NCBI GenBank assembly: GCA_020846875.1
Contig: JADLDB010000049.1
Span: 1-50,325 of the forward strand
Reading direction: 5' to 3'
DNA: 50,325 bases
Source of the DNA: Myxococcales bacterium
GTDB lineage: Bacteria; Myxococcota; Myxococcia; Myxococcales; Myxococcaceae
A model generated the notes under the pieces. It was not told where the DNA came from. It did not search any database and saw nothing but the letters and a program-made list of their open reading frames with translations. The translations under genes were made by a program, and so were the position numbers. Positions 33,236 through 41,631 of the stretch are shown here, piece by piece (position 1 is the stretch's first letter; each line of letters starts with the position of its first letter).

Positions 33236-34785
33236 CGCCTCGCGCCCATCTTCTCCTCGCCGCGGCCGCGGTGCTGCTGTGGGGTTGTGGCGGGCTTTCG
33301 TCGGGAGCGCCCGCGGACGGCGGGGTGCTGATCGTCCCCGCCAGCTACCACGAGGCCTCCGTCACCGGCGGGCACGTCAAGCACGTCGGCCAGCCGCGGC
33401 CCGACGGGGGCAACATCGCCTGCCGGGACTGCCACGACGTGGACGTGAAGGGCTTCGAGGATCCAGGGCTGGGCGCCTGCAAGAGCTGCCACGAAGACCA
33501 GGCGGGCTACCACCACACCGCCGACGCCGGGCTGGCCGACGGGGGCCAGGTGACGTGCATGTCCTGCCACCCCTTCTGGGTGCGCCAGGGCGCGCAGCCG
33601 CTCACCCCGTGGATCTGCCAGGACTGCCACCGGGAAGCACAAGGACAGAAGCGCGAGGTGGAGGCCCACGCCTCGGCCTGCTTCTTCTGCCACCAGCCGC
33701 ACCGGGAGCCCTTCACCCGGCCGCCGGACTGCGTGGTGTGCCACGAGGTCGGCCTGGTGCACGGGGCGAAGGGCGACACCGTGGCGCAGACATGCATGAA
33801 GTGCCATGAGCAGCACCGGCCCGCCGCCGAGGCGACGAAGGTGTGCGTGGCCTGCCACTCGGACGAGAAGGAGCAGAAGACGGCCGCCACCCGCGTCACC
33901 GAGAAGGCGCTCTTCAAGGGGCACGGCAGCTGCGGCGCCTGCCACAAGCCGCACCGCTTCGCGAAGAACGAGGTGAAGGCGTGCGAGGCCTGCCACAAGA
34001 ACCAGCCGGTGTTGGCCAAAGGGCTGAGCCCCAAGGCCCACCCCACCTGCGTTTCCTGCCACGCGCCGCACGCGGCCAACCAGCCGCCGAAGACGTGCGA
34101 GTCCTGCCACAAGGACATCCCCGCGACGCACCCGGTGACACCGGAGCTGCCGGCGTGCATGTCCTGCCACCCGGTGCACCAGGAGCTGCCCAGGGGCGTG
34201 GCGGTGAAGGACTGCGAGAGCTGCCACAAGGAAGCGGAGTTCCAGGCGGTGGTGCACGGCAAGGACGACAAGGGCCAGCCGCTGGTGTGCGCGAGCTGCC
34301 ACAAGCCGCACCAGTACTTCGTGAAGAAGGGCGACCAGGCCTCCTGCAAGGAGTGCCACGGCCCCATCCTCACCGCGACGGCGAAGGTGAAGAAGCAGGG
34401 CCACGCGAAGTGCGCCGACTGCCACGCGGGGCTGCCGCACAAGCCGGCCGACTCGCCCAAGGGGTGCACCGAGTGCCACAAGGACAAGCCGTCCACCGGC
34501 AAGGGCCACGTGAAGTGCCTCGACTGCCACGAGAAGCACGACGGCTCGACGGAGAAGGGCTGCGTGGCCTGCCACAAGCTGGCCGAGCTCGAAGGGCTGC
34601 ACGCGGAGAAGAAGCACCAGACGTGCGGCGACTGCCACACCGTGCACTCACGCAAGCCCGGCTACCAGCGCGACGGGTGCCTGGCCTGCCACAAGGAGCA
34701 GGTCAACCACGAGCCGAAGGCCGAGCGCTGCACCGGCTGCCACCTCTTCGAGGAGCCGACCAGCCCGCCGGTGCAGAAGAAGTAG
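33232..34785 (+). CDS. 23-heme c-type cytochrome lipoprotein
   Basis: Encodes 517 residues from a GTG overlapping the previous stop. The leader ends LLWGC, a lipobox-like site (Cys19). I count 23 CxxCH motifs, one per 22 residues, from CRDCH to CTGCH, separated by Lys/His-rich spacers with recurring patterns such as CHKPH, CHAPH and CxxCHK. This gives about two haems per repeat with distal His supplied by the KPH/VH segments. Such density forms a nanowire-like haem chain. Given its lipid anchor and its place with a NapC-like protein, it probably shuttles electrons through the periplasm to the porin-cytochrome complex. No enzymatic domain is visible outside the haem repeats. Confidence 0.92.
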   Translation: MTPRAHLLLAAAAVLLWGCGGLSSGAPADGGVLIVPASYHEASVTGGHVKHVGQPRPDGGNIACRDCHDVDVKGFEDPGLGACKSCHEDQAGYHHTADAGLADGGQVTCMSCHPFWVRQGAQPLTPWICQDCHREAQGQKREVEAHASACFFCHQPHREPFTRPPDCVVCHEVGLVHGAKGDTVAQTCMKCHEQHRPAAEATKVCVACHSDEKEQKTAATRVTEKALFKGHGSCGACHKPHRFAKNEVKACEACHKNQPVLAKGLSPKAHPTCVSCHAPHAANQPPKTCESCHKDIPATHPVTPELPACMSCHPVHQELPRGVAVKDCESCHKEAEFQAVVHGKDDKGQPLVCASCHKPHQYFVKKGDQASCKECHGPILTATAKVKKQGHAKCADCHAGLPHKPADSPKGCTECHKDKPSTGKGHVKCLDCHEKHDGSTEKGCVACHKLAELEGLHAEKKHQTCGDCHTVHSRKPGYQRDGCLACHKEQVNHEPKAERCTGCHLFEEPTSPPVQKK

Positions 34786-34794
34786 CCGTCGTCT

Positions 34795-35979
34795 TCAGGG
34801 GACGACGACGCGGCGCAGGTGGGGCCCCAGGCGGGTGACGATCTCATAGTGGATCGTCTGGGCCCACCCGGCGATCGCCTCCGCCGTCACCACCTCGTCG
34901 CCGTCCCTGCCCAGCAGGGTGGCCACCACCGGCGCCTCGTCAGAAGTGGCGTGCGTCACGTCGACGATCAAGTGGTTCATCATCACCCGGCCCAGCACCG
35001 GGCAGCGCTTGCCCTTCACCAGCACGTGCGCCTTGCCCGAGGCCAGCCGCGGGTAGCCGTCGAAGTAGCCCACCGGCAAGACGGCCACGCGGGTGGCGGC
35101 GCCGCAGCGGTAGGTGCAGCCGTAGCCGACGTAGCTGCCGGCCGGGAGCCACTTCACCACCTGGCTGGGCGTGCGCCAGGACAGCACCGGCTCCAGCGTG
35201 GGCACTTCCCCCAGCACCACGCGGGCGGACAGCCGCGTCTCGGTGGACGGCCACAGCCCGTACAGGGAGATACCCACCCGCACCACGTCCAGACGCGAGG
35301 GCGGCAGCACCAGGGTGGCGGCGCTGGCGGCGAAGTGGCGCTGCACCCCGGCCGGGAGGCCGAGGCGGCGGGACAGCGCGGAGAGGCCTTGCTCGAAGGC
35401 GGCCAACTGCGCCTGGGCGTAGCTCTGCTCGGTGACGTCCTCGGTGTTGGCGAAGTGGGAGAGCACCCCCTTCAGCTTCAGCACGTCGCCCGCGCCGGCG
35501 AGGAAGTCGGCCTCCCCTGCCTCCACCTGGGCGGGGGTGAAGCCTTCGCGCCCCAGCCCGGTGTCGAGGTGCACGTGCACGTCGAGGGTGAGGCGCTCTT
35601 TCCGCAGCGCGGGCACCACCGCCCCAAAGCCGCGCTCGGCCGCCACCACCGCCACGCGCTCCCGCGCCAGGTGCACGCACTCCGTGGGGGACGCGGCGCC
35701 GATCACCAGCACCTCGTGCTGATCGAGGTCGCGCTCGTTCTCCCAGGCCCGAATCGCCAGCGCTTCCCGCGGGGTGATGACGTACAGCACGTCCACCTTC
35801 TCGTGGGCCTGCGCCAGCGTCTCGAAGAAGCCGTGGCCGTAGGCGTTGCCCTTGAGCACCGCGCCCAGCTTGCGGCCCGGGCCCACCACCGCGCGGAAGG
35901 CCGCCACGTTGGCGGAGAAGGCGCGGGTGGACAGCTCGAGGAAGGAAGCGACGGCGCCGCTCTCGGGCGAGGAGCTCAT
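34795..35979 (-). CDS. alr: Alanine racemase
   Basis: Encodes 394 residues; the start MSSSPESGAVASFLELSTRA is chosen over the long upstream extension, which is antisense shadow. The PLP lysine is K43 in LGAVLKGNAYGHG. Other family blocks are HLDTGLGREG, VGISLYGLWPS, LPAGSYVGYGCTYRCG (catalytic Tyr region) and LGRVMMNHLIVDVTH. It interconverts L- and D-alanine for peptidoglycan. The GNAYGHGF form with Asn and the overall sequence are somewhat divergent from E. coli Alr (KANAYGHG). It stands alone, convergent with the cytochrome operon. Confidence 0.95.
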   Translation of the reverse strand: MSSSPESGAVASFLELSTRAFSANVAAFRAVVGPGRKLGAVLKGNAYGHGFFETLAQAHEKVDVLYVITPREALAIRAWENERDLDQHEVLVIGAASPTECVHLARERVAVVAAERGFGAVVPALRKERLTLDVHVHLDTGLGREGFTPAQVEAGEADFLAGAGDVLKLKGVLSHFANTEDVTEQSYAQAQLAAFEQGLSALSRRLGLPAGVQRHFAASAATLVLPPSRLDVVRVGISLYGLWPSTETRLSARVVLGEVPTLEPVLSWRTPSQVVKWLPAGSYVGYGCTYRCGAATRVAVLPVGYFDGYPRLASGKAHVLVKGKRCPVLGRVMMNHLIVDVTHATSDEAPVVATLLGRDGDEVVTAEAIAGWAQTIHYEIVTRLGPHLRRVVVP

Positions 35980-36025
35980 GCGGACCAAGGTGCTACCACG
36001 GAACGAGGCGGCCCATTCCCTCGCG

Positions 36026-37516
36026 TCACCGGCAGCGCTTGAGCCCGCGTTCCACCGCGTCGCACAGCGTGTCCAGCACCTTGAGGCGGGCGAAGTACTT
36101 GCTGTTGGCCTCCACCAGCGTCCACGGCGCGTAGTCGGTGCTGGTGCGATCGACCATGTCGCAGACGGCGCGCTCGTAGTCGTCCCACTTCTTGCGGTTG
36201 CGCCAGTCCTCCTCGGTGATCTTGAACTTCTTGTACGGCGTCTTCTCGCGCTCCTTGAAGCGTTTGAATTGCTCGTCCTTGCTGATCGCCAGCCAGAACT
36301 TCGCCAGCACCACGCCGGAGGCCACCATGTCGGACTCGAAGTCGTTGATCTCCTGGTAGGCGCGCATCCACGCCGGCTCCTCGGCGAAGCCCTCCACGCG
36401 CTCCACCAGGACGCGGCCGTACCAGCTGCGATCGAAGATGAGGAAGCGGCCCTTGCGCGGGAGGTGCCGCCAGAAGCGCCAGAGGTACGGCTGGGCCCGC
36501 TCCTCCTCGGTAGGCGCAGCCACGGGCACCGAGCCGATGAAGCGCGCGTCGATCGCCTGGAAGACGCGCCGCACCGCACCGCCCTTTCCTGCCGCGTCGT
36601 TGCCCTCGAAGACGGCCACCACCGACAGCTTCTTGAAGTCCTCGTGGCGCGAGAGGAGGTTGAGCCTGCCCTGCAGCTTCTCCAGCTTCTTCTCGTACTC
36701 CTTCTCGGGGACGTGGCGATCGAGCTTGAGCGCGCGCAGCACGTTGCGCCCGTCGACCGAGGCGAGCAGCGGGGGCGGGTTGCCGCCGGGGGTGGACGGC
36801 TTCTTCTCGTCGAGGCGATCGCGCATCGCCGCGAGCAACGTGGTGCCGACGGTGAGGGCGCGGTAGCGGGGATCGGCGCCGTTCACCACGTACCAGGGCG
36901 CCCAGCCGGTGCTGGTGCTGCGCACGAAGTGCTCCGACACCTTCGAGAACTTGTCGTAGCGCTTGAACAGGCCCCACTCGTTGGGGCCGACGCGCCAGCG
37001 GGTGGCCTTGTCGGACTCGAGCGCCTCCAGGCGCTTCTTCTGCTGCTTCCTGGTGAGGTGAAACCACAGCTTCACCAGCAGCACGCCCTCGTCGGTGAGC
37101 ATCTTCTCGAAGCGCTTCACCTCGGAGATGCGCGCGTCCAGGCCGGACCTGCTGCTCTGGCCCATGGCGCGATCGACGATCGGCTGGGTGTGCCAGGCGC
37201 CGAAGAAGATCCCCACCTTCCCCTTCGGGGGGAGCTGCCGCCAGAAGCGCCACATGTACGGCCGCTCCAGCTCTTCGTCGCTGGGGACGGTGAAGGCGTG
37301 GGTGATGAGGTGGCGCGGATCCATCCACTCCGCCAGCAGGTTGACCGTCTCGCCTTTCCCGGCGCCCTCCACCCCGCCAATGAGGATCAGCACCGGGAAG
37401 CGCTTCTGCCGGAGCAGCTCGTACTGCGCGTCCAGCAGGGACTGGCGCAGCGCCGGCTCCTTCTTCTTGTACGTGGCCTTGTCGACCTCGTGGGCGATCT
37501 CTGCGTTGTCGAACAT
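36026..37516 (-). CDS. Two-domain polyphosphate kinase 2 family protein (polyphosphate:AMP phosphotransferase type)
   Basis: Encodes 496 residues made of two PPK2 domains in tandem. Domain 2 (about 265-496) is complete: Walker A GNDAAGKG at 305-312 and Walker B FDRSWYGR at 361-368, then NDFESDMVASGVVLAKFWL. Domain 1 (about 1-235) keeps a Walker A, GVEGAGKG (48-55), but where domain 2 has FDRSWY it reads FFGAWHT (104-110), so the catalytic Asp-Arg is gone. This is the known pattern of class II PPK2 (PAP), where only the C-terminal half is active and phosphorylates AMP with polyphosphate. Cytoplasmic. Single gene, divergent from the nitrilase-family gene. Confidence 0.92.
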   Translation of the reverse strand: MFDNAEIAHEVDKATYKKKEPALRQSLLDAQYELLRQKRFPVLILIGGVEGAGKGETVNLLAEWMDPRHLITHAFTVPSDEELERPYMWRFWRQLPPKGKVGIFFGAWHTQPIVDRAMGQSSRSGLDARISEVKRFEKMLTDEGVLLVKLWFHLTRKQQKKRLEALESDKATRWRVGPNEWGLFKRYDKFSKVSEHFVRSTSTGWAPWYVVNGADPRYRALTVGTTLLAAMRDRLDEKKPSTPGGNPPPLLASVDGRNVLRALKLDRHVPEKEYEKKLEKLQGRLNLLSRHEDFKKLSVVAVFEGNDAAGKGGAVRRVFQAIDARFIGSVPVAAPTEEERAQPYLWRFWRHLPRKGRFLIFDRSWYGRVLVERVEGFAEEPAWMRAYQEINDFESDMVASGVVLAKFWLAISKDEQFKRFKEREKTPYKKFKITEEDWRNRKKWDDYERAVCDMVDRTSTDYAPWTLVEANSKYFARLKVLDTLCDAVERGLKRCR

Positions 37517-37589
37517 GGTAGCCCTGAAGCTTACGGCTGCCTTCGGCCGGCGGCGGGGAATTCACGAGGGAGTAGGCTTTCGCCCGCGC

Positions 37590-38312
37590 ATGACACGAGT
37601 CACCCTGCTCGAGCTGCCGGCCTGCTTCGACGACGCGCCCGGGCAGTTGGCGCGGGTGGACGCGTGGCTCTCGCAGGCACCCGCGGGTGAGCTGGTGCTG
37701 CTGCCCGAGCTCTCCCTCACCGGCTACGTCTCGCCGCGCTTCGACTTCGACGTGAGCCGCTTCGCCGAGCCGGTGGACGGCCCGACGGCGCAGGCGCTGG
37801 CGGCGCTGGCGAAGAAGCACCGCTGCGCTCTGGTAGGCCCGATGGTGGAGGTCTGGATGGGCCGCCACTTCAACGCGCTGGTGGGCGTCGACCCCCGAGG
37901 CGAGCGCTTTCTGCACTACCGCAAGCACCACCCGTGGATGCCGGAGACCTGGGCGACGAAGGGGAACCTGCCGCTGCCGCTGCTCGACTGGCAGGGCCTC
38001 ACCGTCACCGCTGCGATCTGCTTCGACGTACACTTCCTCGCGGCGGAGGAAGCCACCACGCTTCGGCAGGCTGACCTGCTCCTCTTCTCCAGCGCCTGGG
38101 TGGCCGAGGAGGAGGACGGCCGGACGGAGCTGCTCGGCGCGCTGGCCGAGGAGTTCGACCTGGCGATCGTCAACGCCAACTGGGGCGCGGGCAGCCCGCG
38201 GGTCACCGGCCAGGGACGCTCGTTGGCGGTGGATCGCTCGGGGCACGTCGTGGCGGAGACGAGGCCGGGGCAGTGGCGGCTCGACGTGGAGCTGTCCGCG
38301 CTGGGGCTGTGA
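37590..38312 (+). CDS. Nitrilase-superfamily carbon-nitrogen hydrolase
   Basis: Encodes 240 residues with the full Glu-Lys-Cys triad: E40 (LLPELSLTGY), K112 (YRKHHPW) and C144 (AAICFDVHF). Such enzymes hydrolyse amides or nitriles, often in NAD, biotin or omega-amidase reactions. The length is close to omega-amidase-type members. The substrate is not predictable from sequence. The HHPW after the catalytic lysine and FDVHF after the Cys are unusual compared with the common KxHL and CYDLRF blocks. A GTGACG junction separates its stop from the convergent antiporter by 2 bp. Confidence 0.88.
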   Translation: MTRVTLLELPACFDDAPGQLARVDAWLSQAPAGELVLLPELSLTGYVSPRFDFDVSRFAEPVDGPTAQALAALAKKHRCALVGPMVEVWMGRHFNALVGVDPRGERFLHYRKHHPWMPETWATKGNLPLPLLDWQGLTVTAAICFDVHFLAAEEATTLRQADLLLFSSAWVAEEEDGRTELLGALAEEFDLAIVNANWGAGSPRVTGQGRSLAVDRSGHVVAETRPGQWRLDVELSALGL

Positions 38313-38314
38313 CG

Positions 38315-39508
38315 TCAGTGAGCGGCGGGGCTGCCCGCGAGGGGCTGAGGCGGCGCGCGCTTGAGCATCCCCAGGGCGATGGCCGGGAAGAGCAGCACGG
38401 ACAACATCGCCGCGCCCACCAGGGCTAGGGCGTTTTCGGAGTGCATGCGCCCGCTGCGGTGGCCCAGCTCCACCACCGCCACCACCAGCGGGAGCGCCGT
38501 GGAGGCCAGCAGCGCGAAGGGCAGCTTCTGCCCCTTCTCCAGCTCTTTCCCGTAGAGGAACGTGGGCAGCCCGCGCACCACGAGGAACATCGCCAGGAAG
38601 AGCGGCACGCGCATCAGCGCCTGCGGGTTGCCGAACAGCGCCTTCAAGTCGAACTTCATGCCCACCGAGATGAAGAAGATGGGGATCAAGAAGCCGAAGC
38701 CCACGTCCTCGAGGCGCTCGCGCAGGTGGTGGCCACGCTCGCTCTTGGTGAGCAGCCCCAACACCAGGCCCGCGGAGAAGGCCCCCAGCACCAGGTCCAC
38801 GCCGAAGAGCGCCGAGAGGAAGAGGAAGATCGCCAGCAGCAACACCGCCACGCGCACCAACAGTTGCTCCTTCGCGAAGCGATCGCCCAGCCACTTCGCG
38901 AAGCGGGGCGCCTCGGCGCGGGTGGACAGGAAGATGGCCACCACGGCCAGGGCCACGAAGCCCACCAGCAGCGCGCCCGACTTGAGCCCTCCACCCAGCG
39001 CCGCCGCCACCAGGGAGATGCACAGCACCGGGCCGAACTCCCCCGCCGCGCCCGCGCCCAGGAAGAGCACCCCGAAGCGCGTCTGGAGCAGGCCCGCCCC
39101 GCTGACGATGGGCATCAACGTGCCGATGGCGGTGGTGGTGAGCGCCAGCGCCACCAGGATGGGCGCCTCGATGAAGTGGGTGAAGTAGCCCACGAAGCCG
39201 AACGCCACCGCCAGCACCAGGGACACGGCCCACGCCTTCGACGCGAGGTTGAGCGGCGGGCCTTTGAGCTTCGCGAAGTCGATCTCGATGCCAGCCAGCA
39301 TGAAGAGGAAGGAGAGGCCGAGCTCGCCGAAGACCTGCACGCCCGGGCGCACCTGCGCCAGGTTCAAGCCCTGGGGGCCGATCGCCATGCCGAGGACGAT
39401 CTCCAGCACCACCATCGGCAGGCGCATGGGCAGCGGCGCCGCGGCGATGATCGGCGCCAGCACGGCGACGACGCTGACGAAGAGGAGCGTGGCCGGGACT
39501 TCTTCCAT
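38315..39508 (-). CDS. Cation:proton antiporter (CPA2 type)
   Basis: Encodes 397 residues and about 12-13 membrane helices over its whole length. Family features are LPMVVLEIVLGMAIGPQGL near the start, FLFMLAGIEIDF, TTTAIGTLMPIVS, GAGAAGEFGPVLCISLVA, LGAFSAGLVLGLL and LIPIFFISVGMKFDL. There is no C-terminal RCK/TrkA-N domain, unlike KefB/KefC (about 600 residues), so gating by nucleotides is not expected. It probably exchanges Na+ or K+ for H+ across the inner membrane. It is monocistronic. Confidence 0.9.
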   Translation of the reverse strand: MEEVPATLLFVSVVAVLAPIIAAAPLPMRLPMVVLEIVLGMAIGPQGLNLAQVRPGVQVFGELGLSFLFMLAGIEIDFAKLKGPPLNLASKAWAVSLVLAVAFGFVGYFTHFIEAPILVALALTTTAIGTLMPIVSGAGLLQTRFGVLFLGAGAAGEFGPVLCISLVAAALGGGLKSGALLVGFVALAVVAIFLSTRAEAPRFAKWLGDRFAKEQLLVRVAVLLLAIFLFLSALFGVDLVLGAFSAGLVLGLLTKSERGHHLRERLEDVGFGFLIPIFFISVGMKFDLKALFGNPQALMRVPLFLAMFLVVRGLPTFLYGKELEKGQKLPFALLASTALPLVVAVVELGHRSGRMHSENALALVGAAMLSVLLFPAIALGMLKRAPPQPLAGSPAAH

Positions 39509-39586
39509 GGGCGCGCCTCAAACCACGGCGGGCAGCGCAATGCGAGGGTTCTGGTGTCCGCGCGCGGCTCCGTCTAAGGCCGTCGC

Positions 39587-40603
39587 ATGTCCCAGGCCGT
39601 CGAGCTCTTCCGGGCCGCCGCCGCCGAGCGCGCCTCGCTGCTCTCCCCGACGCACTTCGGCGCGGTGCGCCTCTTCAACGGCTACACCGAGGGGTTTCCG
39701 GGGCTGGCGGTGGAGCTGTACGGGAAGACGTTGGTGCTGCACGACGCCACCGGCCCGGAGGGCGACCGCGCGTTGATGGAGGAACTGGTCGCGGCGGCCG
39801 AGGCGGCGTACCCCTTCCTCACCGCGGTGCTGTGGAAGCAACGGGAGTCGAAGTCGCAGGAGGCGCGTAACGGCGTGGTGCTGAAGGGCGACGAGAAGGC
39901 GCTGTGCCGGAAGGTGCAGGAGGACGGCGTCTGGTACGCGACGCGCCTCACCTTGAATCGCGACACCAGCCTGTACCTGGACACGCGGTCGCTGCGCGCC
40001 TGGGCGACGAAGACGCTGGCCGGCAAGTCGGTGCTGAATGCCTTCGCGTACACCGGGAGTCTGGGTGTCGCGGCGCGTGCGGCGCCCGCAGCGCAGGTCG
40101 TGCACACGGACTTGAACAAGCCGTTCCTCACCGTGGCCAAGGACTCGTATGCGCTGAACGGCTGGCCGGTGGCGCGGCCGGACTTCATCGCCGGCGACAT
40201 CTTCGACGTGGCGGGGAAGCTGAAGCGGGAAGGCCGCCTGTTCGACTGCGTCTTCGTCGATCCGCCCTTCTTCTCGGTGACACCGCAGGGGCGGGTCGAT
40301 CTCGAGGCCGACATGCCGCGGCTGGTGAACAAGCTGAGACCGCTCGTCGGGCACGAGGGTTGGCTGGTGCTCATCAACAACGGCGTCTTCGTGCCGGGCG
40401 CGGAGTACCAGAAGACTCTGGAGGTAATCTGCGCCGACGGCTATGCGACGGTGGAGGCAGTAGTCCCCGCGCCGCTGGACTTCGTGGGCACGGTGCGCAC
40501 GCGCCAGGGCGAGCTGCCGGTGGATCCGACGCCCTTCAACCACTCCACCAAGATGGCGATCCTCCAGGTGACGCGGAAAGACGGGCGGCGGGCTACCTCT
40601 TGA
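39587..40603 (+). CDS. RlmI-like class I SAM-dependent rRNA methyltransferase
   Basis: Encodes 338 residues. Early features are FGAVRLFNGYTEGFPGLAVELYG, like the substrate-binding PUA/EEHEE region of RlmI relatives. The middle has YLDTRSLRAWA, then the SAM site VLNAFAYTGSLGVAARAA, the acidic VHTDLNKPFL, GDIFD and the catalytic-site DPPFFS. The C-terminal end has NHSTKMAILQV. These proteins methylate C5 of cytidine in 23S rRNA, although some members are unassigned. The last 11 bases overlap the convergent ArsC/Spx-like gene. Confidence 0.88.
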   Translation: MSQAVELFRAAAAERASLLSPTHFGAVRLFNGYTEGFPGLAVELYGKTLVLHDATGPEGDRALMEELVAAAEAAYPFLTAVLWKQRESKSQEARNGVVLKGDEKALCRKVQEDGVWYATRLTLNRDTSLYLDTRSLRAWATKTLAGKSVLNAFAYTGSLGVAARAAPAAQVVHTDLNKPFLTVAKDSYALNGWPVARPDFIAGDIFDVAGKLKREGRLFDCVFVDPPFFSVTPQGRVDLEADMPRLVNKLRPLVGHEGWLVLINNGVFVPGAEYQKTLEVICADGYATVEAVVPAPLDFVGTVRTRQGELPVDPTPFNHSTKMAILQVTRKDGRRATS

Positions 40604-40952
40604 AGACCTCGGCGTACTCGTCGGGGTTGAAGCCGACCAGCACGCGGGCTCCGGCGATCACCACCGGGCGCTTCACCAGCTTCCCGTCGGCGGCCAGCCA
40701 CTTCACCAGGCTCGTCTCGTCCGCGGCGTCCACCTTCGCCTTGCCCAGCGCGCGGTAGCTCTGTCCCGAGGTGTTGAGCCACTTGCGCACCGGCTTGCCG
40801 CTCATGGGGATCCACTTCGCCAGCTCGACGCGGGTGGGCGCCTCCTCGACGATGGGGCGCAGCGTGTACTCCACGCCGTGCTCGTCGAGCCACTTGAGGG
40901 CTTTCTTGCAGGTGCCGCAGCCTGAGTACGACAGCACGAGGGGCTTGCTCAT
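40593..40952 (-). CDS. ArsC/Spx-family thioredoxin-fold protein
   Basis: Encodes 119 residues starting MSKPLVLSYSGCGTCKKAL, with a redox pair C12-x2-C15. The rest (WLDEHGVEY, IVEEAPTRVELAKWI, LNTSGQSYRALG, LVKWLAADGKLVKRPVVI, VLVGFNPDEYAEVF) matches the ArsC/Spx/YffB family of about 115-120 residues. Roles include arsenate reduction or transcription control; a CxxC at the N-terminus is seen in Spx-like and some arsenate-reductase-like members, so the exact activity is open. Its start is next to a divergent methyltransferase. Confidence 0.9.
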   Translation of the reverse strand: MSKPLVLSYSGCGTCKKALKWLDEHGVEYTLRPIVEEAPTRVELAKWIPMSGKPVRKWLNTSGQSYRALGKAKVDAADETSLVKWLAADGKLVKRPVVIAGARVLVGFNPDEYAEVFKR

Positions 40953-41040
40953 GGACGGTCGATCCAACGTACCCACGAAGCGGCGGTCGGCCAACATTTC
41001 GGTGGTCTTCGGTCGCCGACTTTGGCACCAGCTGCTCCGC

Positions 41041-41631
41041 ATGCGCCCGCAGTTCGACGAGGCCTACTACCACCGCTTCTACGTCAACCCGCGCACGCGG
41101 GTGTACGACCAGCGCAAGCACGCGAAGCTGGTGGCGGGCGTGGTGAACCTGGTCGAGTGGTTCGGCGTGACGCTCGTCGACGTGCTGGACGTGGGCGCCG
41201 GCCTGGGCTGGTGGAGCAAATGGCTCCAGCGCCACCGACCGGGTGTCGAGGTGCTGTCCACCGAGCTCGATCCCGCCATCTGCCAGCGCTACGGCCACGT
41301 GCAGGCGGACCTGGTCTCCTTCCGGCTGCCCAGGCAGTTCGACCTCGTCATCTGCCAGGGCGTACTGCCCTACCTCGACGACGAAGGCGCGGAGAAGGCG
41401 ATCGCCAACCTCACGGCGATGTGCGGGGGGGTGCTGTACCTCGAGGCCATCACCAAGGAAGACCTCGCACAGTCCATCGACGTGACGCGGACGGACCTGC
41501 ACGTGCACACCCGCACCGGCGCCTGGTACCGCAAGCGCTTGAAGCCCCACTTCCAGGAGATCGGCGCGGGCCTCTACGCCGCGCGCGACGCGTCGCTCCC
41601 CTTCTATTCGCTGGAGGCGGCGGGCAGATGA
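41041..41631 (+). CDS. Class I SAM-dependent methyltransferase
   Basis: About 196 residues from ATG 41041 (MRPQFDEAYYHRFYVNPRTR). In-frame starts further up at GTG 41002 and ATG 40951 would collide with the start of the divergent ArsC/Spx-like gene, so I prefer the later one. SAM motifs: VLDVGAGLGWWSKWL, the acidic LSTELDP, and DLVICQGVLPYLDD. The substrate is unknown; the C-terminal part KRLKPHFQEIGAGLYAAR is typical of small-molecule methyltransferases. The stop overlaps the epimerase ATG (ATGA), suggesting a joint pathway. Confidence 0.85.
   Translation: MRPQFDEAYYHRFYVNPRTRVYDQRKHAKLVAGVVNLVEWFGVTLVDVLDVGAGLGWWSKWLQRHRPGVEVLSTELDPAICQRYGHVQADLVSFRLPRQFDLVICQGVLPYLDDEGAEKAIANLTAMCGGVLYLEAITKEDLAQSIDVTRTDLHVHTRTGAWYRKRLKPHFQEIGAGLYAARDASLPFYSLEAAGR

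Noticed and set aside
35976-39521. 1181-codon minus-strand frame
   Set aside because: Shifted-frame shadow of the polyphosphate phosphotransferase and antiporter genes, both of which are recognisable in other frames.
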